Positions 17,756-25,325 of a stretch of 64,000 nucleotides of DNA are shown one piece after another; the first letter of the stretch is position 1; each line of letters begins with the position of its first letter. The position numbers were made by a program, and so were the translations under genes. This DNA is from Mycolicibacterium chubuense NBB4 (lineage in GTDB: Bacteria > Actinomycetota > Actinomycetes > Mycobacteriales > Mycobacteriaceae): assembly GCF_000266905.1 (NCBI RefSeq), contig NC_018027.1, positions 4,588,001 through 4,652,000 of the forward strand, in the 5' to 3' direction. The notes beneath the pieces were generated by a model. That model saw only the letters and a program-made list of their open reading frames with translations. It was not told the origin of the DNA and searched no databases.

Positions 17756-19662
17756 GGCCGCCGCTCCAGGACCTCGCGCTCCAGCAGGCTCCGATCGTCG
17801 TCGGTGCCGGCCCGCTGCGGCCGCAGCTCGTCCTCCCACCCGCACTGCCGCTCGCAGCCGTCGTCGAGTTCGTCGTCGGCCGCGAGGAGGTAGCGGTACT
17901 CGGGAACCTGCGCGAGCAGCTGGGCATGCGTCCCGACATGGGTGATGGTGCCGTGCTGCAGGAGCGCGACCCGGTCGGCCAGCAACACCGTCGACGCGCG
18001 GTGCGCGACGACGACGCCGGTGACCGAGTGCAGCACCCGGCGCAGCGCCTCCTCGACCACGGCCTCGGTGTGCACGTCGAGAGCCGACAGCGTGTCGTCG
18101 AGCACCAGAATCCTCGGGCCGGCCAGGATCGCGCGCGCGAGCGAAAGCCGTTGCCGCTGGCCGCCGGACAGGCTCATCCCCTGTTCGCCGATGCGGGTGT
18201 CCAGGCCGAAGGGGAGGTCGTAGACGGATCGTGCCGCGGCGACGTCGATCGCCTGGCGGAGCTCCTCGTCCGTCGCGTCCGGCTTGCCCAGCCTCAGATT
18301 CTCCGCCACCGACATCGAGAACAGCGTCGGATCCTCGAATGCGGTGGCCACTGCCTGGCGCAGCGCGTCGAGCGACAACTCGCGGATGTCCTGTGCGTCG
18401 ACGCGGATCTCACCCTCGGTGACGTCGTAGAGCCGGGACAGCAGCCCGATGAGCACCGACTTGCCCGACCCGGTCGCGCCGACCAGCGCCAGCGTCTCGC
18501 CCGGCTCCACGGTGACATCGAGGTGCCGCAGGACCCACTCTCCGGAGTCTGGGAACCGGAAGCCGACGTCGACGAGCTCGAGCCGGCCGCCGCGCGGAGC
18601 CTCGTCGCGCGGCCCGTCGGTGATCTCCCGCGGCGCGTCGAAGATCTCGGCGATGCGGTTGGCCGCGGTGAACGACTCCTGCGTCATCGACAGCAGGAAG
18701 CCCAGCGACGCGATCGGCCACACCAGCGACAGCATCATCGTGATGAACGCGACGAGCGTCCCCATCGTCACGTAGCCGTGGCCGGCGGCGTAGGCGCCGA
18801 AGCCGAGCACGATGATCAGCGTCAGGTTGGGGATGATCTCGAGCAGCGTCCAGAACTTCGCCGACACCGACACCCGGCTGACCTGCGTGTCGTACAGGCC
18901 GGTGAGTTGCTCGTCGAAGCGGTCGTAGACGTAGTCCTCACGCCCGAACGACTTCACCACGCGCAACCCCAGCGCGGCCTCCTCGACATGGGTGGCGACG
19001 TGGCCGGCCTGGTCCTGCGCCAGCCGCGAGAGGCGCGTGTACTCCTGCTGGAAGTGCAGCACGGTCAGCGTGATCGGCACGATGGACACCAGCACGACGA
19101 CGCCCAGCGGCCAGTACATCACCAGCAGGATCGCGGTGACCACCGTGATCTGCAGGATGTTCAGCACCAGGAACGTCAGGCCGAACGACATGAAACGGCG
19201 AATCGTGCTCAGGTCGTTCATGATTCGTGACAGCAACTGCCCGGACTGCCACCGGCTGTGGAAGGACATCGGCAGGATCTGCAGACGCGCGTACAGGTCC
19301 TTGCGGATGTCGGCCTCCACACCCATCGTGGCCCGGGAGACCAGCCAGCGGCGGATGAACCACAGCACCGCCTCGGCGACCCCGACGCCCACGGCCGCGG
19401 TGCCGAGCACCCAGAGTCCCTGCTGATCCTGATGACGCACCGGGCCGTCGATGACCGCCTTCGTCATCAGCGGGATCGACACGGTGGCGACGAGGCTGAG
19501 GAGCGCCACCACGAACATCGAGACCCAGCGGACGCGGTAGGGGATCAGATACGGGAGCATCCGCCACAGGTCCGAGCTGGCCCTGGTTCGCTTCGGCGGC
19601 GGCGCTATGGCGGGCGCCGCGCGAAGCCCCGCGGGTGGGGGTGCGGATCGGGTATCAGCCAC
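17752..19662 (-). CDS. ABC exporter half-transporter, degenerate Walker B subunit
   Basis: 636 residues from a GTG at 19662. The transmembrane domain is followed by a nucleotide-binding domain with Walker A GATGSGKSV and signature LSGGQRQR. Walker B reads ILVLDDTLSALD: the catalytic Glu is replaced by Asp, a hallmark of the non-hydrolysing site in heterodimeric exporters. The C-terminal tail (DGCERQCGWEDELRPQRAG) is polar. Its start overlaps the end of the third transporter by 8 bases, and its stop overlaps the partner start by 4 bases, so all three are one operon. Confidence 0.88.
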   Translation of the reverse strand: MADTRSAPPPAGLRAAPAIAPPPKRTRASSDLWRMLPYLIPYRVRWVSMFVVALLSLVATVSIPLMTKAVIDGPVRHQDQQGLWVLGTAAVGVGVAEAVLWFIRRWLVSRATMGVEADIRKDLYARLQILPMSFHSRWQSGQLLSRIMNDLSTIRRFMSFGLTFLVLNILQITVVTAILLVMYWPLGVVVLVSIVPITLTVLHFQQEYTRLSRLAQDQAGHVATHVEEAALGLRVVKSFGREDYVYDRFDEQLTGLYDTQVSRVSVSAKFWTLLEIIPNLTLIIVLGFGAYAAGHGYVTMGTLVAFITMMLSLVWPIASLGFLLSMTQESFTAANRIAEIFDAPREITDGPRDEAPRGGRLELVDVGFRFPDSGEWVLRHLDVTVEPGETLALVGATGSGKSVLIGLLSRLYDVTEGEIRVDAQDIRELSLDALRQAVATAFEDPTLFSMSVAENLRLGKPDATDEELRQAIDVAAARSVYDLPFGLDTRIGEQGMSLSGGQRQRLSLARAILAGPRILVLDDTLSALDVHTEAVVEEALRRVLHSVTGVVVAHRASTVLLADRVALLQHGTITHVGTHAQLLAQVPEYRYLLAADDELDDGCERQCGWEDELRPQRAGTDDDRSLLEREVLERRP

Positions 19663-21643
19663 TTAGTAGATCTTCCCATTGCCCGCAAGCGGTTAACTCC
19701 CCCGCCGAACTGGCATTCCGCGCGCACAAGTGCGAGTGAGGGCCGCGTGGAATGCAAGTTCGGCGGTCAGGTCCGGATTGGGGGCCGAATTGGGTCAGGT
19801 ACAGCTCGGCGTATCGGCCGCCGCGGGCCAGCAGCTCGGTGTGGGTGCCCCGCTCGACGATCCGCCCGTCCTCGACGACCAGGATCAGGTCGGCGGCCCG
19901 CACGGTCGAGAGCCGGTGCGCGATCACCAGTGACGTGCGTCCGGCCAGTGCCTCGGCGAGCGCCTGCTGCACCGCGGCCTCCGACTCCGAGTCCAGCGAC
20001 GCCGTGGCCTCGTCGAGCACCACGACCTGCGGTGCCGCCAGCAGCACCCGCGCGATCGTCAGCCGCTGCCGTTGACCACCCGAGAGCCGGTAGCCGCGTT
20101 CCCCGACGATCGTGTCGAGTCCGTCGGGCATGGCGGCGACGACGTCGTCGAGTCGTGCCCGCTTCAGCGCCTCCCACAGATCGGCATCGGTCGCGTGCGG
20201 TGCCGCCAGGCGAAGATTGGACCGAATGGACTCGTGGAAGAGGTGCCCGTCCTGGGTGACCATCCCGACCGTGGCCTTCAGCGAGGCGAACGACGCGTCC
20301 CGCACGTCGACGCCGTTGAGCCGGATCGCGCCGGAATCGACATCGTAGAGGCGCGCCAGCAGCGATGCCGTCGTCGACTTCCCCGCCCCCGACGAACCCA
20401 CCAACGCCACCATCTGACCGGGCGCGGCGGTGAACGAGACGCCGTGCAGCACCTCCTCGCCGCCGCGGTCGTCCAGTTCGGCGACCTCCTCCAACGAGGC
20501 CAGTGACACCTTGTCGGCGGCCGGGTACGAGAAGCGGACGTCGTCGAACTCGACCGTCACCGGCCCCTCGGGGACGGCCACCGCGTCCGGCCGCTCGCGG
20601 ATCAGGGGCACCAGATCCAGGACCTCGAAGACCCGCTCGAAGCTGACCAGCGCGCTGGCGATCTCCACGCGCGCGTTGGCCAGCGCGGTGAGCGGGGCGT
20701 AGAGCCGGGTCAGCAGCAGAGCCAGCGACACGATGGCGCCCGCCTGCAGGTGCCCGCCCAAGGCGAGGGCCCCGCCCAGACCGTAGACCAGCGCCAACGC
20801 CAGCGCCGACATCAACGTCAGCGAATTCATGAACGTCGACTGCAGCATCGCGGTGCGCACCCCGATGTCGCGCACCCGGCCGGCCCGCAGCCGGAATTCG
20901 CGTGATTCGGCAGCGCTGTCGCCGAACAACTTCACCAACGTCGCGCCCGGGGCGGAGAACCGCTCGGTCATCTGGGTGTTCATCGTCGCGTTGTGCGCGG
21001 CCGCCTCGCGCGACAGCGCCGCCATCGCCGAACCGATCCGGCGCGCGGGGATCAGGAACAGCGGCATCAACGCCAGCGACACCACCGTGACCTGCCACGA
21101 GATGCTCAGCATCACGGCCAGCGTCAGCGTCAGCGTCACGACATTCGACACGACGCCGGAGAGTGTGTCGGAGAATGCGCGCTGGGCGCCCATCACGTCA
21201 TTGCCGAGACGACTGACCAGCGCGCCCGTCCGCGTCCGCGTGAAGAACGCCACCGGCATGCGCTGGACGTGATCGAACACCGCGGTGCGCAGGTCGAGGA
21301 TCAGGCCCTCGCCGATCGTCGACGACAGCCAGCGGGTCAGCAGCGCCGTCGCCGCTTCGGCCACCGCCACCACGGCGATGACCACCGCCAGGAGCACCAC
21401 CACGCCGGCCGTCCCGGCACCGGTGATCTCGTCGACGACCCGCCCCGCCAGCAGCGGGGTCGCGACCGTCAACACCGCGCCGAGTACGCTGACCGCGACG
21501 AACACGCCCAGCCGGTGATGATGCCGACCGGCGAACCGCCAGATGCGACCGAGCAGGCGACGATCCGTCAGCGAATGCAGGTCACCGCCGCGCGCATGCG
21601 TCTGGCGGTACAGAGACTGCCGGGCAACCGTTTCCAAGCTCAT
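19655..21643 (-). CDS. ABC exporter half-transporter with repeat-derived C-terminus
   Basis: About 662 residues from the ATG at 21643 (MSLETVARQSLYRQTHARGG); GGTGA lies 5 bases upstream. Six membrane segments are followed by a canonical nucleotide-binding domain: GSSGAGKST, LSGGQRQR, VVVLDEATASLDSES, IAHRLST. Both ATP motifs are intact, so it could work as a homodimer. The last roughly 37 residues after YLTQFGPQ are encoded by a dispersed hairpin element (19702-19766) and the sequence beyond it, so the original C-terminus was probably shorter. The gene leads the three-gene ABC operon and is divergent from the potassium channel. Confidence 0.86.
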   Translation of the reverse strand: MSLETVARQSLYRQTHARGGDLHSLTDRRLLGRIWRFAGRHHHRLGVFVAVSVLGAVLTVATPLLAGRVVDEITGAGTAGVVVLLAVVIAVVAVAEAATALLTRWLSSTIGEGLILDLRTAVFDHVQRMPVAFFTRTRTGALVSRLGNDVMGAQRAFSDTLSGVVSNVVTLTLTLAVMLSISWQVTVVSLALMPLFLIPARRIGSAMAALSREAAAHNATMNTQMTERFSAPGATLVKLFGDSAAESREFRLRAGRVRDIGVRTAMLQSTFMNSLTLMSALALALVYGLGGALALGGHLQAGAIVSLALLLTRLYAPLTALANARVEIASALVSFERVFEVLDLVPLIRERPDAVAVPEGPVTVEFDDVRFSYPAADKVSLASLEEVAELDDRGGEEVLHGVSFTAAPGQMVALVGSSGAGKSTTASLLARLYDVDSGAIRLNGVDVRDASFASLKATVGMVTQDGHLFHESIRSNLRLAAPHATDADLWEALKRARLDDVVAAMPDGLDTIVGERGYRLSGGQRQRLTIARVLLAAPQVVVLDEATASLDSESEAAVQQALAEALAGRTSLVIAHRLSTVRAADLILVVEDGRIVERGTHTELLARGGRYAELYLTQFGPQSGPDRRTCIPRGPHSHLCARNASSAGELTACGQWEDLLSG
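19702..19766. repeat. Dispersed hairpin repeat, copy 2, inside an ABC transporter gene
   Basis: Inverted arms of 23 bases (19702-19724 and 19744-19766), 21 of 23 matching, with a 19-base loop. The arm core is CCGCCGAACTGGCATTCC. Length and loop size equal copy 1. Here it lies within the 3' end of the ABC exporter reading frame and about 40 bases upstream of the next gene start, so any terminator activity would act inside an operon. Confidence 0.88.
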
Positions 21644-21744
21644 GTTTTCACCGTAAAACCTCAACAATGGATGAGGTCAAAGGCTTCCCTGCTGACCTCG
21701 ACCGCAATCAGGGCGACGTTTGATTTGCCGCCGGAAAGGAGAAC

Positions 21745-22506
21745 TTGTTTCCGGTGACGGCTCAAACGAAACTCGACGCCTGGGAGCAGCGCACCGAATG
21801 GCCGTTGGCCGGAGCCGCGGTCATCTTCCTCGTCGCCTACGCGGTCGGTGTTCTCGATCAGCCCGCGGGCGCGGCTGCGGCAGCAGTCGGGATGGTCACA
21901 GCCGTGACGTGGGCGCTGTTCGCGATGGACTACGTCGTCCGGCTGTGGCTGGCTCCCCGTCGATGGCGCTGGTTCTATCGCCACCTGTTCGACCTGGCCA
22001 TCGTGGTCCTTCCGCTGCTGCGGCCCCTGCGACTCCTGCGGCTGGTCACGCTGATCGCGGTGCTGCAGCGGGCCGCCGGCCGCGCGATCCGCGGCCGGGT
22101 GGTGCTCTACACGGTCTCCGGCGCGATCTTGCTGGTGTTCGTCGCCTCGCTGGCAGTCCTCGAGGCCGAGCGCGGGCAACCCGATGCGCACATCGTGAAC
22201 TTCGCCGATGCGCTGTGGTGGTCGATGACGACCATCACGACCGTGGGATACGGCGACATGACGCCCGTCAGCACCACCGGCCGGGTGATCGCCGTGCTGC
22301 TGATGATCGGCGGTATCAGTCTGGTCGGGTCGATCACCGCGACCCTGGCGTCGTGGATCGTCCAGCGCGTGGCCGACGAGGACAACGCGGGGCGGGTCGT
22401 CACCACGGCGCACATCGAGCGACTGATGGACGAGATCCAGCAACTGCGCGGCGAGGTTCAACGGCTCCAAGGCGTTCCCGCCCGCGGCGACCGACCCGAC
22501 GGCTAA
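21745..22506 (+). CDS. Voltage-gated-type potassium channel
   Basis: 253 residues. The selectivity filter TTVGYGD sits at 166-171, preceded by the pore helix [13 protein letters not shown]. Earlier segments (27-110) resemble S1-S4, with RPLRLLRL giving three regularly spaced arginines of a reduced voltage sensor. The C-terminal tail ([20 protein letters not shown]) is a short coiled coil, likely for tetramer assembly. AAAGGAG at 21735-21741 precedes a TTG at 21745 (spacing 3) and an in-frame GTG at 21754 (spacing 12); either could be used. No regulatory RCK domain is present. It is divergent from the ABC operon and 49 bases upstream of prrA. Confidence 0.87.
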   Translation: MFPVTAQTKLDAWEQRTEWPLAGAAVIFLVAYAVGVLDQPAGAAAAAVGMVTAVTWALFAMDYVVRLWLAPRRWRWFYRHLFDLAIVVLPLLRPLRLLRLVTLIAVLQRAAGRAIRGRVVLYTVSGAILLVFVASLAVLEAERGQPDAHIVNFADALWWSMTTITTVGYGDMTPVSTTGRVIAVLLMIGGISLVGSITATLASWIVQRVADEDNAGRVVTTAHIERLMDEIQQLRGEVQRLQGVPARGDRPDG

Positions 22507-22555
22507 AGGTGCAGCCTCCCCCGCAGACATCGCCGCATCAGGCAAGATTGCGGGC

Positions 22556-23251
22556 ATGGACAGTGGCTCGCCCAGGGTGCTCGTGGTCGACGACGATCCC
22601 GACGTCCTCGCCTCACTCGAGCGTGGGCTGCGCCTGTCCGGCTTCGACGTCGCCACCGCGGTCGACGGTGCCGAGGCCTTGCGCAGCGCCACCGAGACCC
22701 GGCCCGACGCGATCGTGCTCGACATCAACATGCCGGTGCTCGACGGTGTGTCCGTGGTGACCGCCTTGCGGGCGATGGACAACGACGTGCCGGTGTGTGT
22801 GCTCTCGGCGCGGTCCTCGGTCGACGACCGGGTCGCGGGCCTGGAGGCCGGCGCTGACGACTACCTGGTGAAACCGTTCGTGCTGGCCGAGCTGGTCGCC
22901 CGGGTCAAAGCGCTGCTGCGGCGCCGCGGGTCGACGGCGACGTTCTCGTCGGAGACCATCACCGTCGGGCCGCTCGAGGTCGACATCCCCGGTAGGCGGG
23001 CGCGGGTCGACGGGGTGGACGTCGACCTGACCAAACGCGAGTTCGACCTGCTCGCGGTGCTGGCCGAACACAAGACCGCGGTGCTCTCGCGCGCCCAGCT
23101 GCTCGAGCTGGTGTGGGGCTACGACTTCGCCGCCGACACCAACGTCGTCGACGTCTTCATCGGGTATCTGCGGCGCAAGCTCGAGGCCAACGGCGCACCG
23201 CGGCTGCTCCACACCGTCCGCGGCGTGGGGTTCGTACTCAGACAGCAGTAG
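22556..23251 (+). CDS. prrA: Two-component response regulator PrrA
   Basis: 231 residues, OmpR/PhoB type. The receiver domain has the acidic pocket VVDDDPD (12-14), phospho-acceptor Asp56 ([11 protein letters not shown]) and Lys106 (DDYLVKPF). The C-terminal winged helix includes [15 protein letters not shown] and [13 protein letters not shown]. It is close to M. tuberculosis PrrA (Rv0903c), an essential regulator linked to nitrogen limitation, respiration and early growth in macrophages. It is followed 6 bases later by prrB, its kinase. Confidence 0.94.
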   Translation: MDSGSPRVLVVDDDPDVLASLERGLRLSGFDVATAVDGAEALRSATETRPDAIVLDINMPVLDGVSVVTALRAMDNDVPVCVLSARSSVDDRVAGLEAGADDYLVKPFVLAELVARVKALLRRRGSTATFSSETITVGPLEVDIPGRRARVDGVDVDLTKREFDLLAVLAEHKTAVLSRAQLLELVWGYDFAADTNVVDVFIGYLRRKLEANGAPRLLHTVRGVGFVLRQQ

Positions 23252-23257
23252 CTCCGG

Positions 23258-24601
23258 ATGGTCGATCTCACCCGCATCTTCCGCCGCACGCCCTCACTGA
23301 GGACGCGGGTGGCGTTCGCGACGGCCATCGCCGCGGCGATCGTCGTGGGGATCGTCGGAACGGTCGTGTGGATCGGCATCACCAACGACCGCAAGGAGCG
23401 TCTCGACCGCCGGCTCGACGAGGCCGCCGGGTTCGCGATCCCGTTCCTGCCGCGGGGCCTGGACCAGATCCCGCCCTCGCCCAACGACCAGGACGCCATC
23501 ATCACCGTCCGACACCAAGACGGCCAGGTGACGTCGAACTCCAAGGTGGTGCTCCCCGAGCTGGAACCCGGCTACGCCGACACCTATGTCGACGGGATCC
23601 GCTACCGGGTCCGGACGGTGGATTTGTCCACGCCCTCGCCCATGCAGGTCGCGGTCGGCGCCACCTACGACGCGACCATCAACGACACCAACAACCTGCA
23701 TCGCCGGGTGCTGATCATCTGCACGCTGGCCGTCGGCGCGTCGACCCTCGGGGGCTGGCTGCTGGCCGCGTTCGCGGTGCGCCCGTTCAAGCGGCTGGCT
23801 CAGCAGACCCGGTCGATCGACGCGGGCGACGAGCGGCCCGACGTCGAGGTGCGCGGCGCCACCGAGGCGGTCGAGATCGGCGATGCGGTCAACGGTCTGC
23901 TGCAGCGCATCTGGACGGAGCAGGACCGCACCAAGGCGGCGCTGGCGTCGGCGCGGGACTTCGCGTCGGTGTCGGCCCACGAGCTGCGCACGCCGCTGAC
24001 CGCGATGCGCACCAATCTCGAGGTGCTCTCGACACTCGATCTGGCCGAGGAGCAGCGCAAGGAGGTCGTCAACGACGTCATCCGCACTCAGACCCGCATC
24101 GAGGCCACGCTCGGCGCGCTGGAACGGCTGGCGCAGGGCGAGCTGTCCACGGCCGACGACCACGTGCCGGTCGACATCACCGAACTGCTCGACCGGGCCG
24201 CGCACGACGCGATGCGCGTCTATCCCGACCTGGAGGTGTCGCTGGTGCCCGCGCCGACGGTCATCATCGTCGGGCTGCCCGCGGGCTTGCGGCTGGCGGT
24301 CGACAACGCGATCGCCAACGCCGTCAAACACGGCGGCGCCACCCGCGTGCAATTGTCGGCGGTGAGTTCGCGCGCCGGCGTGGAAATCGCGATCGACGAC
24401 GACGGTGTCGGCGTGCCGGAGGAGGAACGTAAGGTCGTGTTCGACCGCTTCTCCCGCGGGTCGACGGCCTCGCATTCCGGTTCCGGGCTGGGTCTGGCGC
24501 TGGTGGCCCAGCAGGCCGAGCTGCACGGCGGCACGGCGTCGCTGGAGGCCAGCCCGCTGGGCGGGGCGAGGCTGCTGCTGCGGCTGCCCGGCCCGCGCTG
24601 A
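23258..24601 (+). CDS. prrB: Sensor histidine kinase PrrB
   Basis: 447 residues (Rv0902c has 446). Membrane segments lie at about 18-42 and 150-173, flanking an extracytoplasmic sensor region of roughly 105 residues. A HAMP linker follows (RPFKRLAQQTRSIDAGDE). The dimerisation box contains the phospho-accepting His241 (SVSAHELRTPLTAMRTN). The ATPase domain shows DNAIANAVKHGG, DDDGVGVPEEER and GSGLGLALVAQQ. It pairs with PrrA immediately upstream. Transcription probably ends at the hairpin starting 5 bases after its stop. Confidence 0.94.
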   Translation: MVDLTRIFRRTPSLRTRVAFATAIAAAIVVGIVGTVVWIGITNDRKERLDRRLDEAAGFAIPFLPRGLDQIPPSPNDQDAIITVRHQDGQVTSNSKVVLPELEPGYADTYVDGIRYRVRTVDLSTPSPMQVAVGATYDATINDTNNLHRRVLIICTLAVGASTLGGWLLAAFAVRPFKRLAQQTRSIDAGDERPDVEVRGATEAVEIGDAVNGLLQRIWTEQDRTKAALASARDFASVSAHELRTPLTAMRTNLEVLSTLDLAEEQRKEVVNDVIRTQTRIEATLGALERLAQGELSTADDHVPVDITELLDRAAHDAMRVYPDLEVSLVPAPTVIIVGLPAGLRLAVDNAIANAVKHGGATRVQLSAVSSRAGVEIAIDDDGVGVPEEERKVVFDRFSRGSTASHSGSGLGLALVAQQAELHGGTASLEASPLGGARLLLRLPGPR

Positions 24602-24605
24602 CTCA

Positions 24606-24668
24606 CGCCGAACTTGCATTCCGGTAGGACTTGAGCGAGTGAACGCCTCGCGGAATGCAAGTTCGGCG
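24606..24668. repeat. Dispersed hairpin repeat, copy 3 (probable bidirectional terminator)
   Basis: Perfect 18-base inverted arms (24606-24623 and 24651-24668; core CGCCGAACTTGCATTCCG) around a 27-base loop. The loop shares an ACTTGAGCGAGTGA-like segment with copy 2. It separates the convergent prrB and FKBP genes, which fits a two-way terminator. Confidence 0.88.
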
Positions 24669-24670
24669 GA

Positions 24671-25045
24671 TCAGCGGGTGGCCAGCAGGTCGATGACGAA
24701 GATCAGAGTCTTGCCCGACAGCCGGTGTCCGCCGCCGGCCGGGCCGTAGGCCTGCTCCGGCGGGATCGTCAACTTGCGCCGGCCGCCCACCTTCATGCCG
24801 GGGATTCCGTCCTGCCAGCCCTGGATCAGGCCGCGCAGCGGGAACTCGATCGACTCGCCGCGATTCCACGAGCTGTCGAACTCCTCGCCGGTGTCGTACT
24901 CCACCCCGACGTAGTGGACCTCGACATTGGCGCCCGGGACCGCTTCGGCGCCTTCGCCGACGACGATGTCCTCGATCACCAACTCGGTCGGTGCCGGGCC
25001 GTCGGGGAAGTCGATCTCGGGTTTCTGTCCCGCATTCGAAGTCAC
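24671..25045 (-). CDS. FKBP-type peptidyl-prolyl cis-trans isomerase
   Basis: 124 residues from a GTG at 25045 (VTSNAGQKPEIDFPDG). A single FKBP domain fills most of the chain: VEVHYVGVEYDTGEEFDSSW, RGESIEFPLRGLIQGWQDGI, GMKVGGRRKLTIPPEQAYG and a final TLIFVIDLLA. The residues lining the prolyl pocket (Y, F, D, I, W, Y) are present. No signal peptide is seen, so it should be cytosolic and assist protein folding. It stands between prrB and the Rv0898c homologue, where M. tuberculosis has the ompATb cluster. It is divergent from the DUF2630 gene across 31 bases. Confidence 0.88.
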   Translation of the reverse strand: MTSNAGQKPEIDFPDGPAPTELVIEDIVVGEGAEAVPGANVEVHYVGVEYDTGEEFDSSWNRGESIEFPLRGLIQGWQDGIPGMKVGGRRKLTIPPEQAYGPAGGGHRLSGKTLIFVIDLLATR

Positions 25046-25076
25046 GCGCCCCACCGTAGTCGGGCAGACTGGGTTG

Positions 25077-25325
25077 GTGGCCAAAGACGAAGACATCCTC
25101 GCTCAGGTGAACCAGCTCGTCGCTGAGGAGAAGGAGCTGCGGTCGAAGCTGCAGCATCACGACATCGACCAGACCGAGGAGCACAAGCGGCTGCGCGCCG
25201 TGGAGGTCCAACTCGACCAGTGCTGGGATCTGCTGCGTCAACGCCGCGCTCTGCGCGACACCGGCGCTGATCCGCGGGCGGCCGAGGTGCGCCCGGCCGA
25301 CGAGGTCGAGGGCTACCTGAGCTGA
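25077..25325 (+). CDS. DUF2630 family protein (Rv0898c-like)
   Basis: 82 residues from a GTG at 25077 (VAKDEDILAQVNQLVAEEKE). The whole chain is charged and helical (LRSKLQHHDIDQTEEHKRL, QLDQCWDLLRQRRALRD), as in DUF2630 proteins. Function is unknown. Its TGA stop overlaps the presumed CTG start of the following oxidoreductase gene, so the two are probably translated together. Confidence 0.8.
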   Translation: MAKDEDILAQVNQLVAEEKELRSKLQHHDIDQTEEHKRLRAVEVQLDQCWDLLRQRRALRDTGADPRAAEVRPADEVEGYLS

